A DNA stretch of 10,407 nt. It comes from Akkermansiaceae bacterium (GTDB lineage Bacteria > Verrucomicrobiota > Verrucomicrobiia > Verrucomicrobiales > Akkermansiaceae). The stretch spans positions 1 to 10,407 of the forward strand of contig CAIVXP010000233.1 of the NCBI GenBank assembly GCA_903909905.1, in the 5' to 3' direction. Made by a program: the position numbers and the translations under genes. Positions 1-6,375 of the stretch are shown here, piece by piece. The notes beneath the pieces were generated by a model. The model ran no database searches and was not told the origin of the DNA. It saw nothing but the letters and a program-made list of their open reading frames with translations. Every line of letters begins with the position of its first letter. Within the stretch, counting starts at the first letter, position 1.

Positions 1-75
1 AGCTCGACTTATCCCGACTTATTCACATTGCGAAAACTCAGAGGAAAAACGCATGAAAGCCCCCCCCACCACCGC

Positions 76-98
76 AAATCAGCAAATCTGTAAATCAG
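76..98. repeat. Short tandem motif AAATC(A/T)G, three copies with 8-base period
   Basis: AAATCAG (76-82), AAATCTG (84-90) and AAATCAG (92-98) sit exactly 8 bases apart in the gene-poor left end of the window. The motif is short and degenerate, and three copies could arise by local duplication. It lies about 60 bases left of the larger CACGAAA inverted repeat, so the gap downstream of dnaE holds two different short-period repeats. No function can be read from it. Confidence 0.5.
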
Positions 99-160
99 CG
101 ATCCTCTTAAAAAGCTCCCTGCCCGCGGACAATCCCCCACTCAACCCAGATTCCGAAGAA

Positions 161-292
161 GGAACCACGAAAGTCACGAAACAACACGAAATAAGAAGTC
201 CCTGGGGGAGTTTATGGCTTTTCCAAAACGCTAAAACAAGCGTGACATGAAATCTCATGCCTTTCGTGAAATTTCGTGTGTTTCGTGGTTTC
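161..292. repeat. 132-bp inverted repeat with three CACGAAA units per arm
   Basis: The left arm (161-191) and the reverse complement of the right arm (262-292) match at 25 of 31 positions by hand alignment. The left arm carries CACGAAA at 166-172, 175-181 and 185-191. The right arm carries its complement TTTCGTG at 262-268, 272-278 and 281-287. The unit spacing is mirrored (9 then 10 bases on the left, 10 then 9 on the right), and the mismatches fall mainly between the units. About 70 bases separate the arms. The element begins 17 bases beyond the dnaE stop codon, so a dnaE transcript would run into it and could fold into a long hairpin. There is no clean U-tract, so it is not a standard intrinsic terminator. 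It could be a dispersed intergenic repeat, an mRNA 3' stabilising structure or an array of protein-binding sites. Confidence 0.8.
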
Positions 293-309
293 AAATTCTG
301 TTTTCGGAC

Positions 310-3300
310 TCAATCCGCATCGATCCAACGATCGAGGGCCGCTTCCAATTCGCGATCAAGTTTCACCCGATAGGCCTCGCCCGCTTCCACCGTGGCGCGC
401 TTGCCCGCGCTGTTCTGGATGTGAAACCTCACCGGGGTACTGCCGGGGTGCGCGCCGAGGATGCGCGAAATTTCCTCGATGTCCCAATCGCCATGTCGGC
501 TAGTCCACAAAACGAGATCGAGCACTCCCTTGCCATTGGCGGAGGTCCGCTTGGGCTTGAGCTCCGAGACATCGGATCCTGTCAGGCGGAAACCACCGGT
601 CCGTTCGTCGCTCTGCACCGCACAACGCATTTTCACAATCTTGCCCACCTCAAGCAAACCTTCGTCGCGCGCGGGCACAAAACTCTCGCCCCACAACACG
701 ATCTCGGCGCTTCCGGTGAAATCCTCCAGCACCAACACACCAAACGGCTTGCCGGTCTTGGTCACCTTGGCCTCAAGCGAACGAATCATCCCCGCAAACG
801 GAAAACGATCACGAGGGTTCGATAAATCGAGATCCTCGATCAAGCCCAGGCGTTTGAAGCGATCTGAATCAATCACGCCGCGAAATTTGTCGAGCGGATG
901 ACCCGTCACATAAAATCCGAGCAATTCCTTCTCGTGCGCCAGGCGCTCGTCCTTGCCCCACTCGGCGACGCTTGGCGCATCAGCCGACTTCTTAGCGCTT
1001 GCTGAAGGCGTGGAAAATCCCATGTCGCCAAACAACGAAACCTGACCCGACGCACGGTCGCGCTGCAGCGAGGATGCGGTGGCAACGACATGCTCGAGAC
1101 GCACAAACATTCCCGCCCGGGTTTCCCCCGTCCAATCGAGCGCACCGGCCTTGACGAGGTTTTCAAGGATCCGCTTGTTGATAACCTTCGAGTCAAGACG
1201 CGACGCAAAATCATCAATCGAGGCAAATTTCCCCTTCGCCTCGCGCTCCGCGATCGCCGTGGCCATCGCCGCTTCGCCGCAGTTCTTGATCGCCGCCAAG
1301 CCGTAGCGGATCCCCTGACCACCACCGGGCGTCGCCGCCGGACGGAAGCGCAGGCCCGATGCATTGAGGTCGGGCGGCAGGATCTCGATGCCCATGCGAT
1401 GACACTCGGAAACAAACACGCCGATCTTGTCGGTGTTGTGGATTTCATTCGACAGCAAAGCAGCCATGAACTCGACCGGATGGTTCGCCTTCAACCACGC
1501 GGTCCAGTAGGAAATGTGACCATAACACGCTGAGTGCGATTTGTTGAAACCGTAGCCGGCAAACATTTCGATCTTCTCGAAAATCTTGCCCGCCAAGGCT
1601 TCGCCGATGCCGTTGGTCTTGCCGCAACCTTCGACAAATTTTCCCCGCTCCTTCGCCATCTTCTCGGGGTCCTTCTTGCCCATCGCGCGCCGCAAAAGGT
1701 CGGCACCGCCAAGCGTGTAACCCGCCAGCAGCTTGGCCGCGTTCTGCACCTGCTCCTGATAGATCATGACCCCGTAGGTGTTGCCGCAGACCTGCTCGAG
1801 CAGCGGATGCTCATACATGGCCTTCTTGCGACCTTTCTTGACCTCGATCATCTGATCGATGAACTCCATCGCGCCCGGACGATAAAGCGCAAGCAAGTCG
1901 ATGATGTCGTCGATCTTCTCGATCTGGTACTTTCGGCAGGTCTCGACCATGCCGCCCGACTCGAGCTGGAACACGCCCATCGTCTCGCCGCGGTTCAGCA
2001 GGTCGAATGTCGGCTGATCATCCAAAGGCACATCTTCGATGCGGAAATTCGGCTTCACCTTACGGATGTGCTCGACCGCTTCCTGGATGACCGTGAGGTT
2101 GCGCAGACCGAGAAAATCCATTTTCAACAATCCTACCTCGGTGATCGCGCCCATGTCGTATTGCGTCACCACCTCACCCTCATTGCCGCGCGTGAGCGGC
2201 ACATGATCATCCAAGGCACGGTCGCCGATCACGATGCCCGCCGCGTGAATGCCAACATTGCGGTTGAGCCCCTCGAGCGCCAACGCGTAAGTCCACGCGT
2301 CTTGGTAAGTCGACGACGCCTCGATGGTCTCGCGCAGCTCGGTATTGCGCTCCAACTCGCGCGCCAAAATCGAATCGCCAAACTTTTCCTTCTCGTCCTT
2401 GTCGAGAGGTTTGGCGTCGATCATTTTCGACAAACGATCGCCCTCGGAATAAGCCAAGCCCATCACGCGCGCGACATCTCGAATCACGCTCTTGGCGCCC
2501 ATCGTGCCGTAGGTGATGATGTGCGAAACACAGCGCTCGCCGTATTTTTTGCGTACATAATCAATCACCTCGGGCCTGCGCGATTGGCAGAAATCGATAT
2601 CAACATCCGGCGGGCTCACACGCTCGGGATTAAGGAAGCGCTCGAACAACAAACCAAACTTGAGCGGGCAAATGTCGGTGATCCCCAAGGCATACGCCAC
2701 CAGCGATCCCGCCGCAGACCCGCGACCTGGCCCCACCGGAATGTTTTGCTCCCGCGCCCAGCGGATGAAGTCCGCCGTGATCAGGAAGTACGATGCGAAA
2801 CCAAGTTGGTTAATGACCTCCGCCTCGTACTTGAGTCGACCGAAAATCTCCGGGTCGGCCGCCTTCTCAGCACCATAGCGCGCCACCAATCCCTCAGTGC
2901 AAAGCCGCATCAGATATTCCTCGCGCGGGCTGCCATCCGGCGTACCGAACTGCGGGTACTTTTCCGATGAGGTTGAATCGAGTTTCATCTCAACATTGCA
3001 TCGCTCGGCAATTTCCAGCGTCGCATCGCACGCCTCGGGCAGCTCGGCAAAAATCGCGCGCATTTCCTCCGCCGACTTGAAATAGACCTCCGGCGAATAC
3101 CGCATGCGGCTCTCATCGATCAGCTGATGCCCGGTGCCGATGCAGATCATGACATCGTGCGCGTCATGATCCTTGCGATCGAGGAAGTGCACATCATTGG
3201 CCGCCACCGGCTTGAGGCCGAATTCCTTGGCGAGCTTGAGCAAAATCGGATTCACCCGCCGCTGCGCCTCCATGCCATGGTCGTGAATCTCCACATAGAT

Positions 3301-3819
3301 GTTAGCCGCACCATAAACTTCCACCAACTCGGTCAATGTCTCGCGCGCCTTGGCCTCATCACCCGCATGCAGCCACTCATTCACCGGACCCGATATGCAA
3401 CCGGTAAGGCAGATCACTCCTTTGGAAAATTCCCGCAACGCAGCGCGATCGACCCGCGGCTTGCCATGATAAAGCCCCTCAAGGTGCCCCTTCGATACCA
3501 ACTTGGACAAATTATCCCATCCCTCGTTGTTCTCAGCCAGCAAAGTCAAATGCGTCGCCCGCTTGCGCCCCACCAACTCCTTCTTTTCCTCCATCGAAAA
3601 TGGCGCGAGATAAATCTCACATCCAAAAATCGGCTTCACCCCCGCCTTTTTGCACTTCTGGTAAAACTCCACCGCCCCAAACAAATTCCCATGGTCGGTC
3701 ACCGCCACCGCAGGCATCCCCATCGACGCCGCACGCTTCGCCAAATCATCCATGCGGATCATCCCATCCAACAACGAAAACTCACTGTGGACATGCAGGT
3801 GGACAAAAGAATCAGACAT
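310..3819 (-). CDS. dnaE: DNA polymerase III subunit alpha (DnaE1 type), complete
   Basis: This is the catalytic subunit of the replicative polymerase holoenzyme, which extends DNA 5' to 3' on both strands. It has 1169 residues, close to the 1160 of E. coli DnaE. The PHP domain (about 5-215) opens with HLHVHSEFS and keeps the usual metal-ligand positions H9, H11, D19, D42, H43, E68, H90, C141, E177, D209 and H211. The polymerase core carries PPDVDIDF with D405 and D407, and KMDFLGLR with D568. These correspond to E. coli catalytic D401, D403 and D555. GVFQLESGG and the fingers follow. A helix-hairpin-helix segment lies near 865-893, the clamp-binding motif QVSLF is at 926-930, and an OB-fold spans about 1003-1075 before the tau-binding type C-terminal domain. 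The ATG gives MSDSFVHLHVHS, the normal N-terminus; upstream there is only a weak GGTGG. The gene lies 120 bases from the kinase-like gene on the same strand and may have its own promoter there, though none is clear. Confidence 0.98.
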   Translation of the reverse strand: MSDSFVHLHVHSEFSLLDGMIRMDDLAKRAASMGMPAVAVTDHGNLFGAVEFYQKCKKAGVKPIFGCEIYLAPFSMEEKKELVGRKRATHLTLLAENNEGWDNLSKLVSKGHLEGLYHGKPRVDRAALREFSKGVICLTGCISGPVNEWLHAGDEAKARETLTELVEVYGAANIYVEIHDHGMEAQRRVNPILLKLAKEFGLKPVAANDVHFLDRKDHDAHDVMICIGTGHQLIDESRMRYSPEVYFKSAEEMRAIFAELPEACDATLEIAERCNVEMKLDSTSSEKYPQFGTPDGSPREEYLMRLCTEGLVARYGAEKAADPEIFGRLKYEAEVINQLGFASYFLITADFIRWAREQNIPVGPGRGSAAGSLVAYALGITDICPLKFGLLFERFLNPERVSPPDVDIDFCQSRRPEVIDYVRKKYGERCVSHIITYGTMGAKSVIRDVARVMGLAYSEGDRLSKMIDAKPLDKDEKEKFGDSILARELERNTELRETIEASSTYQDAWTYALALEGLNRNVGIHAAGIVIGDRALDDHVPLTRGNEGEVVTQYDMGAITEVGLLKMDFLGLRNLTVIQEAVEHIRKVKPNFRIEDVPLDDQPTFDLLNRGETMGVFQLESGGMVETCRKYQIEKIDDIIDLLALYRPGAMEFIDQMIEVKKGRKKAMYEHPLLEQVCGNTYGVMIYQEQVQNAAKLLAGYTLGGADLLRRAMGKKDPEKMAKERGKFVEGCGKTNGIGEALAGKIFEKIEMFAGYGFNKSHSACYGHISYWTAWLKANHPVEFMAALLSNEIHNTDKIGVFVSECHRMGIEILPPDLNASGLRFRPAATPGGGQGIRYGLAAIKNCGEAAMATAIAEREAKGKFASIDDFASRLDSKVINKRILENLVKAGALDWTGETRAGMFVRLEHVVATASSLQRDRASGQVSLFGDMGFSTPSASAKKSADAPSVAEWGKDERLAHEKELLGFYVTGHPLDKFRGVIDSDRFKRLGLIEDLDLSNPRDRFPFAGMIRSLEAKVTKTGKPFGVLVLEDFTGSAEIVLWGESFVPARDEGLLEVGKIVKMRCAVQSDERTGGFRLTGSDVSELKPKRTSANGKGVLDLVLWTSRHGDWDIEEISRILGAHPGSTPVRFHIQNSAGKRATVEAGEAYRVKLDRELEAALDRWIDAD

Positions 3820-3841
3820 CGGACGGCCACCAAGCTATCCA

Positions 3842-3866
3842 CCACCCCGCCAAGCGCAAGCGGTGG
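3842..3866. other. Small imperfect hairpin in the dnaE leader
   Basis: CCGC (3847-3850) can pair with GCGG (3860-3863) around a nine-base loop, and CCA (3842-3844) with TGG (3864-3866) across a two-base bulge. The loop region contains a direct repeat, CAAGCG twice (3851-3862). The structure lies 23 bases upstream of the dnaE start codon, between it and the kinase-like gene. There is no T-tract on either strand, so a terminator is unlikely. It could be a leader structure or an operator, or it may mean nothing. Confidence 0.25.
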
Positions 3867-3939
3867 AAGTGGGAAATTTGAAAGCCCCTATTTTTCCTTA
3901 AAATTTTTGCGGGCATTCGCATCATTTTTCATCACCGCA

Positions 3940-4632
3940 TCACTCGCTCAGAATCTTTCGCGCGGACTCGTTCAATCGATAAGGAATGGAATCGATCGGA
4001 ATGATGAGACCCTCATGAGTTCTGACCACATTTGCAGGTCTCAAATCGAATACAGCGACATCTTCCCGGACAAATGCCAGCGAGTTCTCATACCCAACCG
4101 AAAAGTGGGCGGCGAGTTGCCTGAATCCCAGTTCCTCCGTCATCAAACGCACTATTTCGATCGGCGTGGCATCGTCTCCGCGAATATGCGGTTGGCGGGT
4201 GAGGATCCTAGGCCTGTGGCGTTCGCCGGCCACTCCGACAAATGATACCCGATCCGCAAAAATTTCATTCTGCAACAAGATCCTATCCAGATACTCCATG
4301 AGAAGAGCAGGCTCAAGAGAAGGCGCTCCAAAATCAAAAGAGACAACATAACCTGCCGCAGCAGGTTTCGTGAACTTCAACCAAGTGCGACTCTCCTCCA
4401 TGAAAGTCAGATCGTGCTCCCTACCGCCCACTTTCAGCGGTTGGAGCCCTTCGAAGAAACATCCCGCTTCTTCCGCCCATCTGACGAGACGACGGAAGCT
4501 TTCGTCGTAAATTGACCACTCATCGATTTCGCCATACGGTCCACTTGGGCATAAGCGTCTTGCGAGGTCGTCGCAGGCCTCTCCAAGCGAGCGGTCGCGA
4601 TACGGTTGAGGTAGGGAGTTTTGTTCATTCAA
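3940..4632 (-). CDS. Small atypical kinase-like protein, possibly Kinase-PolyVal family
   Basis: From the TTG at 4632 the product has 230 residues. The motif order fits a divergent protein-kinase fold. GGREH (69-73) is followed by a strand with K86 in WLKFTKP, like the ATP-binding lysine. Then come FVGVAG (131-136) and RQPHIRGDD (146-154), and FDLRPANVV, where D196, R198 and N201 match the D-L-K-P-E-N catalytic loop of classical kinases. D214 in PIDSIP stands 13 residues after N201, the spacing of the DFG aspartate in PKA. The HRD His-Arg pair and the DFG glycine are missing. From memory this resembles the kinase domain described in polyvalent proteins of mobile elements; that label is unverified. 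No signal peptide or membrane segment is seen, so it is probably cytoplasmic. An ATG at 4743 would overlap the upstream gene by 11 bases, but the extra N-terminus looks non-coding. Base composition is lower in GC than the neighbours. Substrate unknown. Confidence 0.6.
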   Translation of the reverse strand: MNEQNSLPQPYRDRSLGEACDDLARRLCPSGPYGEIDEWSIYDESFRRLVRWAEEAGCFFEGLQPLKVGGREHDLTFMEESRTWLKFTKPAAAGYVVSFDFGAPSLEPALLMEYLDRILLQNEIFADRVSFVGVAGERHRPRILTRQPHIRGDDATPIEIVRLMTEELGFRQLAAHFSVGYENSLAFVREDVAVFDLRPANVVRTHEGLIIPIDSIPYRLNESARKILSE

Positions 4633-4708
4633 TTGAGATAAACATACCCTTTTTGGTCCTTCAATCCAGCACAAATCTTTAATAATCACGGTTATACAAT
4701 ATAGCCCC

Positions 4709-4727
4709 GCCGATGCCGCCCATCGGC
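4709..4727. other. Seven-base inverted repeat just beyond the GYF gene stop
   Basis: GCCGATG (4709-4715) and CATCGGC (4721-4727) form a perfect 7-bp stem with a five-base loop, starting five bases past the stop codon of the minus-strand GYF gene. The position suits a transcript 3' end, but the bases that follow on the minus strand are GGGGCTATATTG with no U-run, so it is at best a weak terminator. It supports starting the kinase-like gene downstream of this point instead of at the overlapping ATG. Confidence 0.35.
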
Positions 4728-4732
4728 AATTT

Positions 4733-5623
4733 TCAATTCCCATCAATCACCGCGCGGCGACCGAGCTGCATCCAGCGGTAGCCAAGCACCCAAGCCAGTC
4801 CTGCCACCGGATAGGCAAAAACAACCCCCACTACGAGCGCGATCAATCCCGCCAGTATGATCCCAATCGCCGCAAATCCCAGCAACATCAACTTCGCTTT
4901 GTGAGCCTCGGTAATTTTTGCGCTGTACTTGAAAGCATCGATCACACCGCAGTTGCGATCGACCAAGGCATTCATGGCCTGACCATATTTCAGTCCGAGC
5001 CAAATACCAGGTACGATGAGAAAGATCAGACCCACCACAACCATCAGTCCGAGCAAGATTGATACACCAACTCCCCGGAGCAGCTTGTCGCCCTCGCCAA
5101 AAATCTGCGCGATGCCAAAGGACCTTCCGGAAACGAGATTGAGAGCAAATCGCGTCACCCCCAGCGAAATGAAAATGGAAACAACCTGCATCGCCAACTG
5201 ATTGAAGACACTTCCCTGGTTACGGGCCGATTCGATTGGCGGTTTCCAGCCCATCGCAGCATCGATCGCACTCAGCACCAGCACGACCACGAAGTAGACG
5301 GCCAACACGGTAATCATCGCCAAAACCAGCCGCCCGAAGTTTTTCTTCGTCAACTCAAACGCCCGCTTCACACAAGCACCCACCTCGAGCGGCTCAATGC
5401 TGCCCGGCTCGGGTTCGAAGTCTGGACCAACCACCGGCAATGAGGGTGGTGCTTGATCAAACAAACCCGCAACCTTGCCTGCCGCGATCCAGTCTTTCAT
5501 GCCATTCGACCAGACAAGGTCCTTCTCGGCGTCGAGCTCACCCCTGGCCGCCATGCCCCGCAGCGTTTCAAAATCCACCGGCCCGACCTGCTCTCCCTTG
5601 CGTGTGTGATACCATTCGCTCAT
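4733..5623 (-). CDS. GYF_2 (DUF4339) domain membrane protein
   Basis: The product has 296 residues. Residues 1-55 form a GYF_2/DUF4339 domain: it opens with SEWYHTRKGEQVGPV and keeps the later G-E-L, LVW, NG and W45 pattern. This domain occurs at the N-terminus of many bacterial membrane proteins and is thought to bind proline-rich peptides. A Pro/Glu-rich linker (about 56-80) leads to a hydrophobic part with likely membrane segments near 98-120, 140-162, 184-206, 244-262 and 264-282. The VPGIWLGLKYGQAMNALVDRN stretch (about 204-224) and the following FKYSAKIT resemble DUF975/YciC-type integral membrane proteins, where a V-P-G-I turn precedes an amphipathic helix. There is no signal peptide, so the GYF domain is expected in the cytoplasm. 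The ATG at 5623 is chosen because GYF_2 proteins normally start this way; 12 extra codons upstream look spurious. No Shine-Dalgarno is visible. Specific function is unknown. Confidence 0.85.
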   Translation of the reverse strand: MSEWYHTRKGEQVGPVDFETLRGMAARGELDAEKDLVWSNGMKDWIAAGKVAGLFDQAPPSLPVVGPDFEPEPGSIEPLEVGACVKRAFELTKKNFGRLVLAMITVLAVYFVVVLVLSAIDAAMGWKPPIESARNQGSVFNQLAMQVVSIFISLGVTRFALNLVSGRSFGIAQIFGEGDKLLRGVGVSILLGLMVVVGLIFLIVPGIWLGLKYGQAMNALVDRNCGVIDAFKYSAKITEAHKAKLMLLGFAAIGIILAGLIALVVGVVFAYPVAGLAWVLGYRWMQLGRRAVIDGN

Positions 5624-5716
5624 CGATGACCGGATACGGAAAAATGCGCCCGCAAGCAAGAAATCTCACGCGTAGCCCGTACAGAATTTCCCAAACACAC
5701 TCTTCTCCTCAATTAT

Positions 5717-5757
5717 CCAATTTCCCTATGTTCCAATATCCATTCCCCAATTTCCCC
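5717..5757. repeat. CCAAT-type short repeats in the divergent spacer
   Basis: CCAATTTCCC occurs at 5717-5726 and 5747-5756, with the variant CCAATATCC at 5733-5741, so the units start 16 and 14 bases apart. The surrounding plus strand (5685-5760) has a single G in 76 bases. It lies in the spacer between the divergent GYF and lipoprotein genes, where it could bind a regulator or be a copy of an intergenic repeat family. Confidence 0.5.
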
Positions 5758-5758
5758 C

Positions 5759-5786
5759 TTGCCAGAGGCATTTTCGCGCCGATAAA
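5759..5786 (+). promoter_or_regulatory. Candidate sigma-70-like promoter for the lipoprotein gene
   Basis: TTGCCA (5759-5764) and GATAAA (5781-5786) are separated by 16 bases. Each matches the consensus at four of six positions. Transcription would begin about 5792-5794, only a few bases before the ATG at 5797, giving an almost leaderless mRNA. This is a by-eye match and may be chance. Confidence 0.3.
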
Positions 5787-5796
5787 CTCAACCACC

Positions 5797-6255
5797 ATGA
5801 AATCAAAAATAGCATTCGCACTGGCTACCACCCTTCTCTTCAGCTCCTGCGCGCAGGACAGTCTCACTGGTGATGTTTACTCACGCGGTGAAGCCGGCCG
5901 CGCCCAAGCGGTCCAAACCGGTCGCATCACCTCGATCCGCCCCGTGAAAATCGAAGGCGGCAGCCAAGGCGGCGCCCTCGCAGGTGCTGTTGCGGGCGGC
6001 TTCCTCGGCAGCAACATCGGCAGCGGCCGCGCCTCGAACACCGCCGGCGCCGTCGGCGGTGCCCTTGTCGGCAGCGCCATCGCCTCGCAGGCTCAACAAG
6101 CGATGACCTCGCGCCGCGGCATCGAAATTTCCGTCCGCCTCGACCAAGGCGGCTCGGTCGCCATCGTTCAAGAGGTCAACTCACGCGAGCAATTCTCCGT
6201 CGGCGACCGCGTCCGCATCATCAGCTCCGGCGGACGCTCGCGCGTTTCCTACTGA
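5797..6255 (+). CDS. Glycine-zipper lipoprotein, SlyB/Pcp-like
   Basis: This is a 152-residue envelope lipoprotein. The N-terminus has two lysines, a hydrophobic stretch and C18 after LLFSS, a lipobox with F instead of the usual L at position -3. Lipidation at C18 should anchor it, probably in the outer membrane. Residues about 35-50 (GRITSIRPVKIEG) and the Gly/Ala-rich block 53-90 (GGALAGAVAGGFLGSNIGSG, then GAVGGALVGSAIA) match the glycine-zipper 2TM domain of the SlyB/Pcp/17-kDa antigen family. A C-terminal beta-rich part (VRLDQGGSVAIVQE, then FSVGDRVRII) is also typical. SlyB has been linked to outer-membrane integrity under stress in enterobacteria; the same role here is inference. The ATG at 5797 gives a correct signal peptide, and the frame extends upstream only by chance. 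No Shine-Dalgarno is seen. A strong terminator 31 bases downstream makes it a single-gene unit. Confidence 0.9.
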   Translation: MKSKIAFALATTLLFSSCAQDSLTGDVYSRGEAGRAQAVQTGRITSIRPVKIEGGSQGGALAGAVAGGFLGSNIGSGRASNTAGAVGGALVGSAIASQAQQAMTSRRGIEISVRLDQGGSVAIVQEVNSREQFSVGDRVRIISSGGRSRVSY

Positions 6256-6286
6256 TCTCGCATCACGACTCTCAAAAACTTACCCC

Positions 6287-6320
6287 AAGCCCCCACCGCT
6301 CCGGCGCTGGGGGCTTTTTT
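6287..6320 (+). terminator. Rho-independent terminator after the lipoprotein gene
   Basis: AAGCCCCCA (6287-6295) pairs perfectly with TGGGGGCTT (6308-6316) around a 12-base loop. The stem runs into six T's (6315-6320). This is a textbook intrinsic terminator on the plus strand. It separates the lipoprotein from tgt and rules out any tgt start at 6319, which falls in its T-run. Confidence 0.93.
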
Positions 6321-6375
6321 GTTTCCACCTCTTTCCACTTGGCCCACGCGCGGATTGCGCTTACTTGATGCGGAC

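Larger units (their letters stand above)
1..309. other. Gene-poor region downstream of dnaE
   Basis: No convincing gene is seen in these 309 bases. A 65-codon frame at 53-250 on the plus strand has a purine-rich AGAGGAAAA in front of its ATG, but its middle runs through the CACGAAA repeat and its product is low in complexity and resembles no family. The stretch also has an eight-C homopolymer (60-67), a near-duplicate CGACTTAT (5-12 and 15-22), the AAATC(A/T)G repeat and the large inverted repeat. Any gene to the left lies outside the window. Confidence 0.6.

Noticed and set aside
60..67. Eight-C homopolymer as a phase-variation switch
   Set aside because: It is not inside or just upstream of a credible gene.
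53..250. 65-codon frame with a purine-rich AGAGGAAAA before its ATG
   Set aside because: It runs through the left arm of the CACGAAA inverted repeat, its product is low in complexity and resembles no family, and it ends just before the right arm. More likely chance.
161..292. CRISPR array
   Set aside because: The units are only 7 bases, are spaced 9-10 bases apart and sit in inverted orientation, with no spacers of CRISPR length and no cas genes.
161..292. Insertion-sequence remnant or MITE
   Set aside because: The arms are similar to terminal inverted repeats, but no flanking target-site duplication is evident by eye, and the repeated internal units are not typical of transposon ends. It stays possible but unsupported.
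1534..2970. 478-codon open frame on the plus strand opposite dnaE
   Set aside because: It lies wholly antisense to the conserved polymerase core. Long open antisense frames are expected from the GC-biased codon use, and the product matches no family.
3127..4245. 372-codon plus-strand frame spanning the dnaE start, the gap and the kinase-like gene
   Set aside because: It crosses two real minus-strand genes and their spacer, and its product is histidine- and arginine-rich, as shadow frames are.
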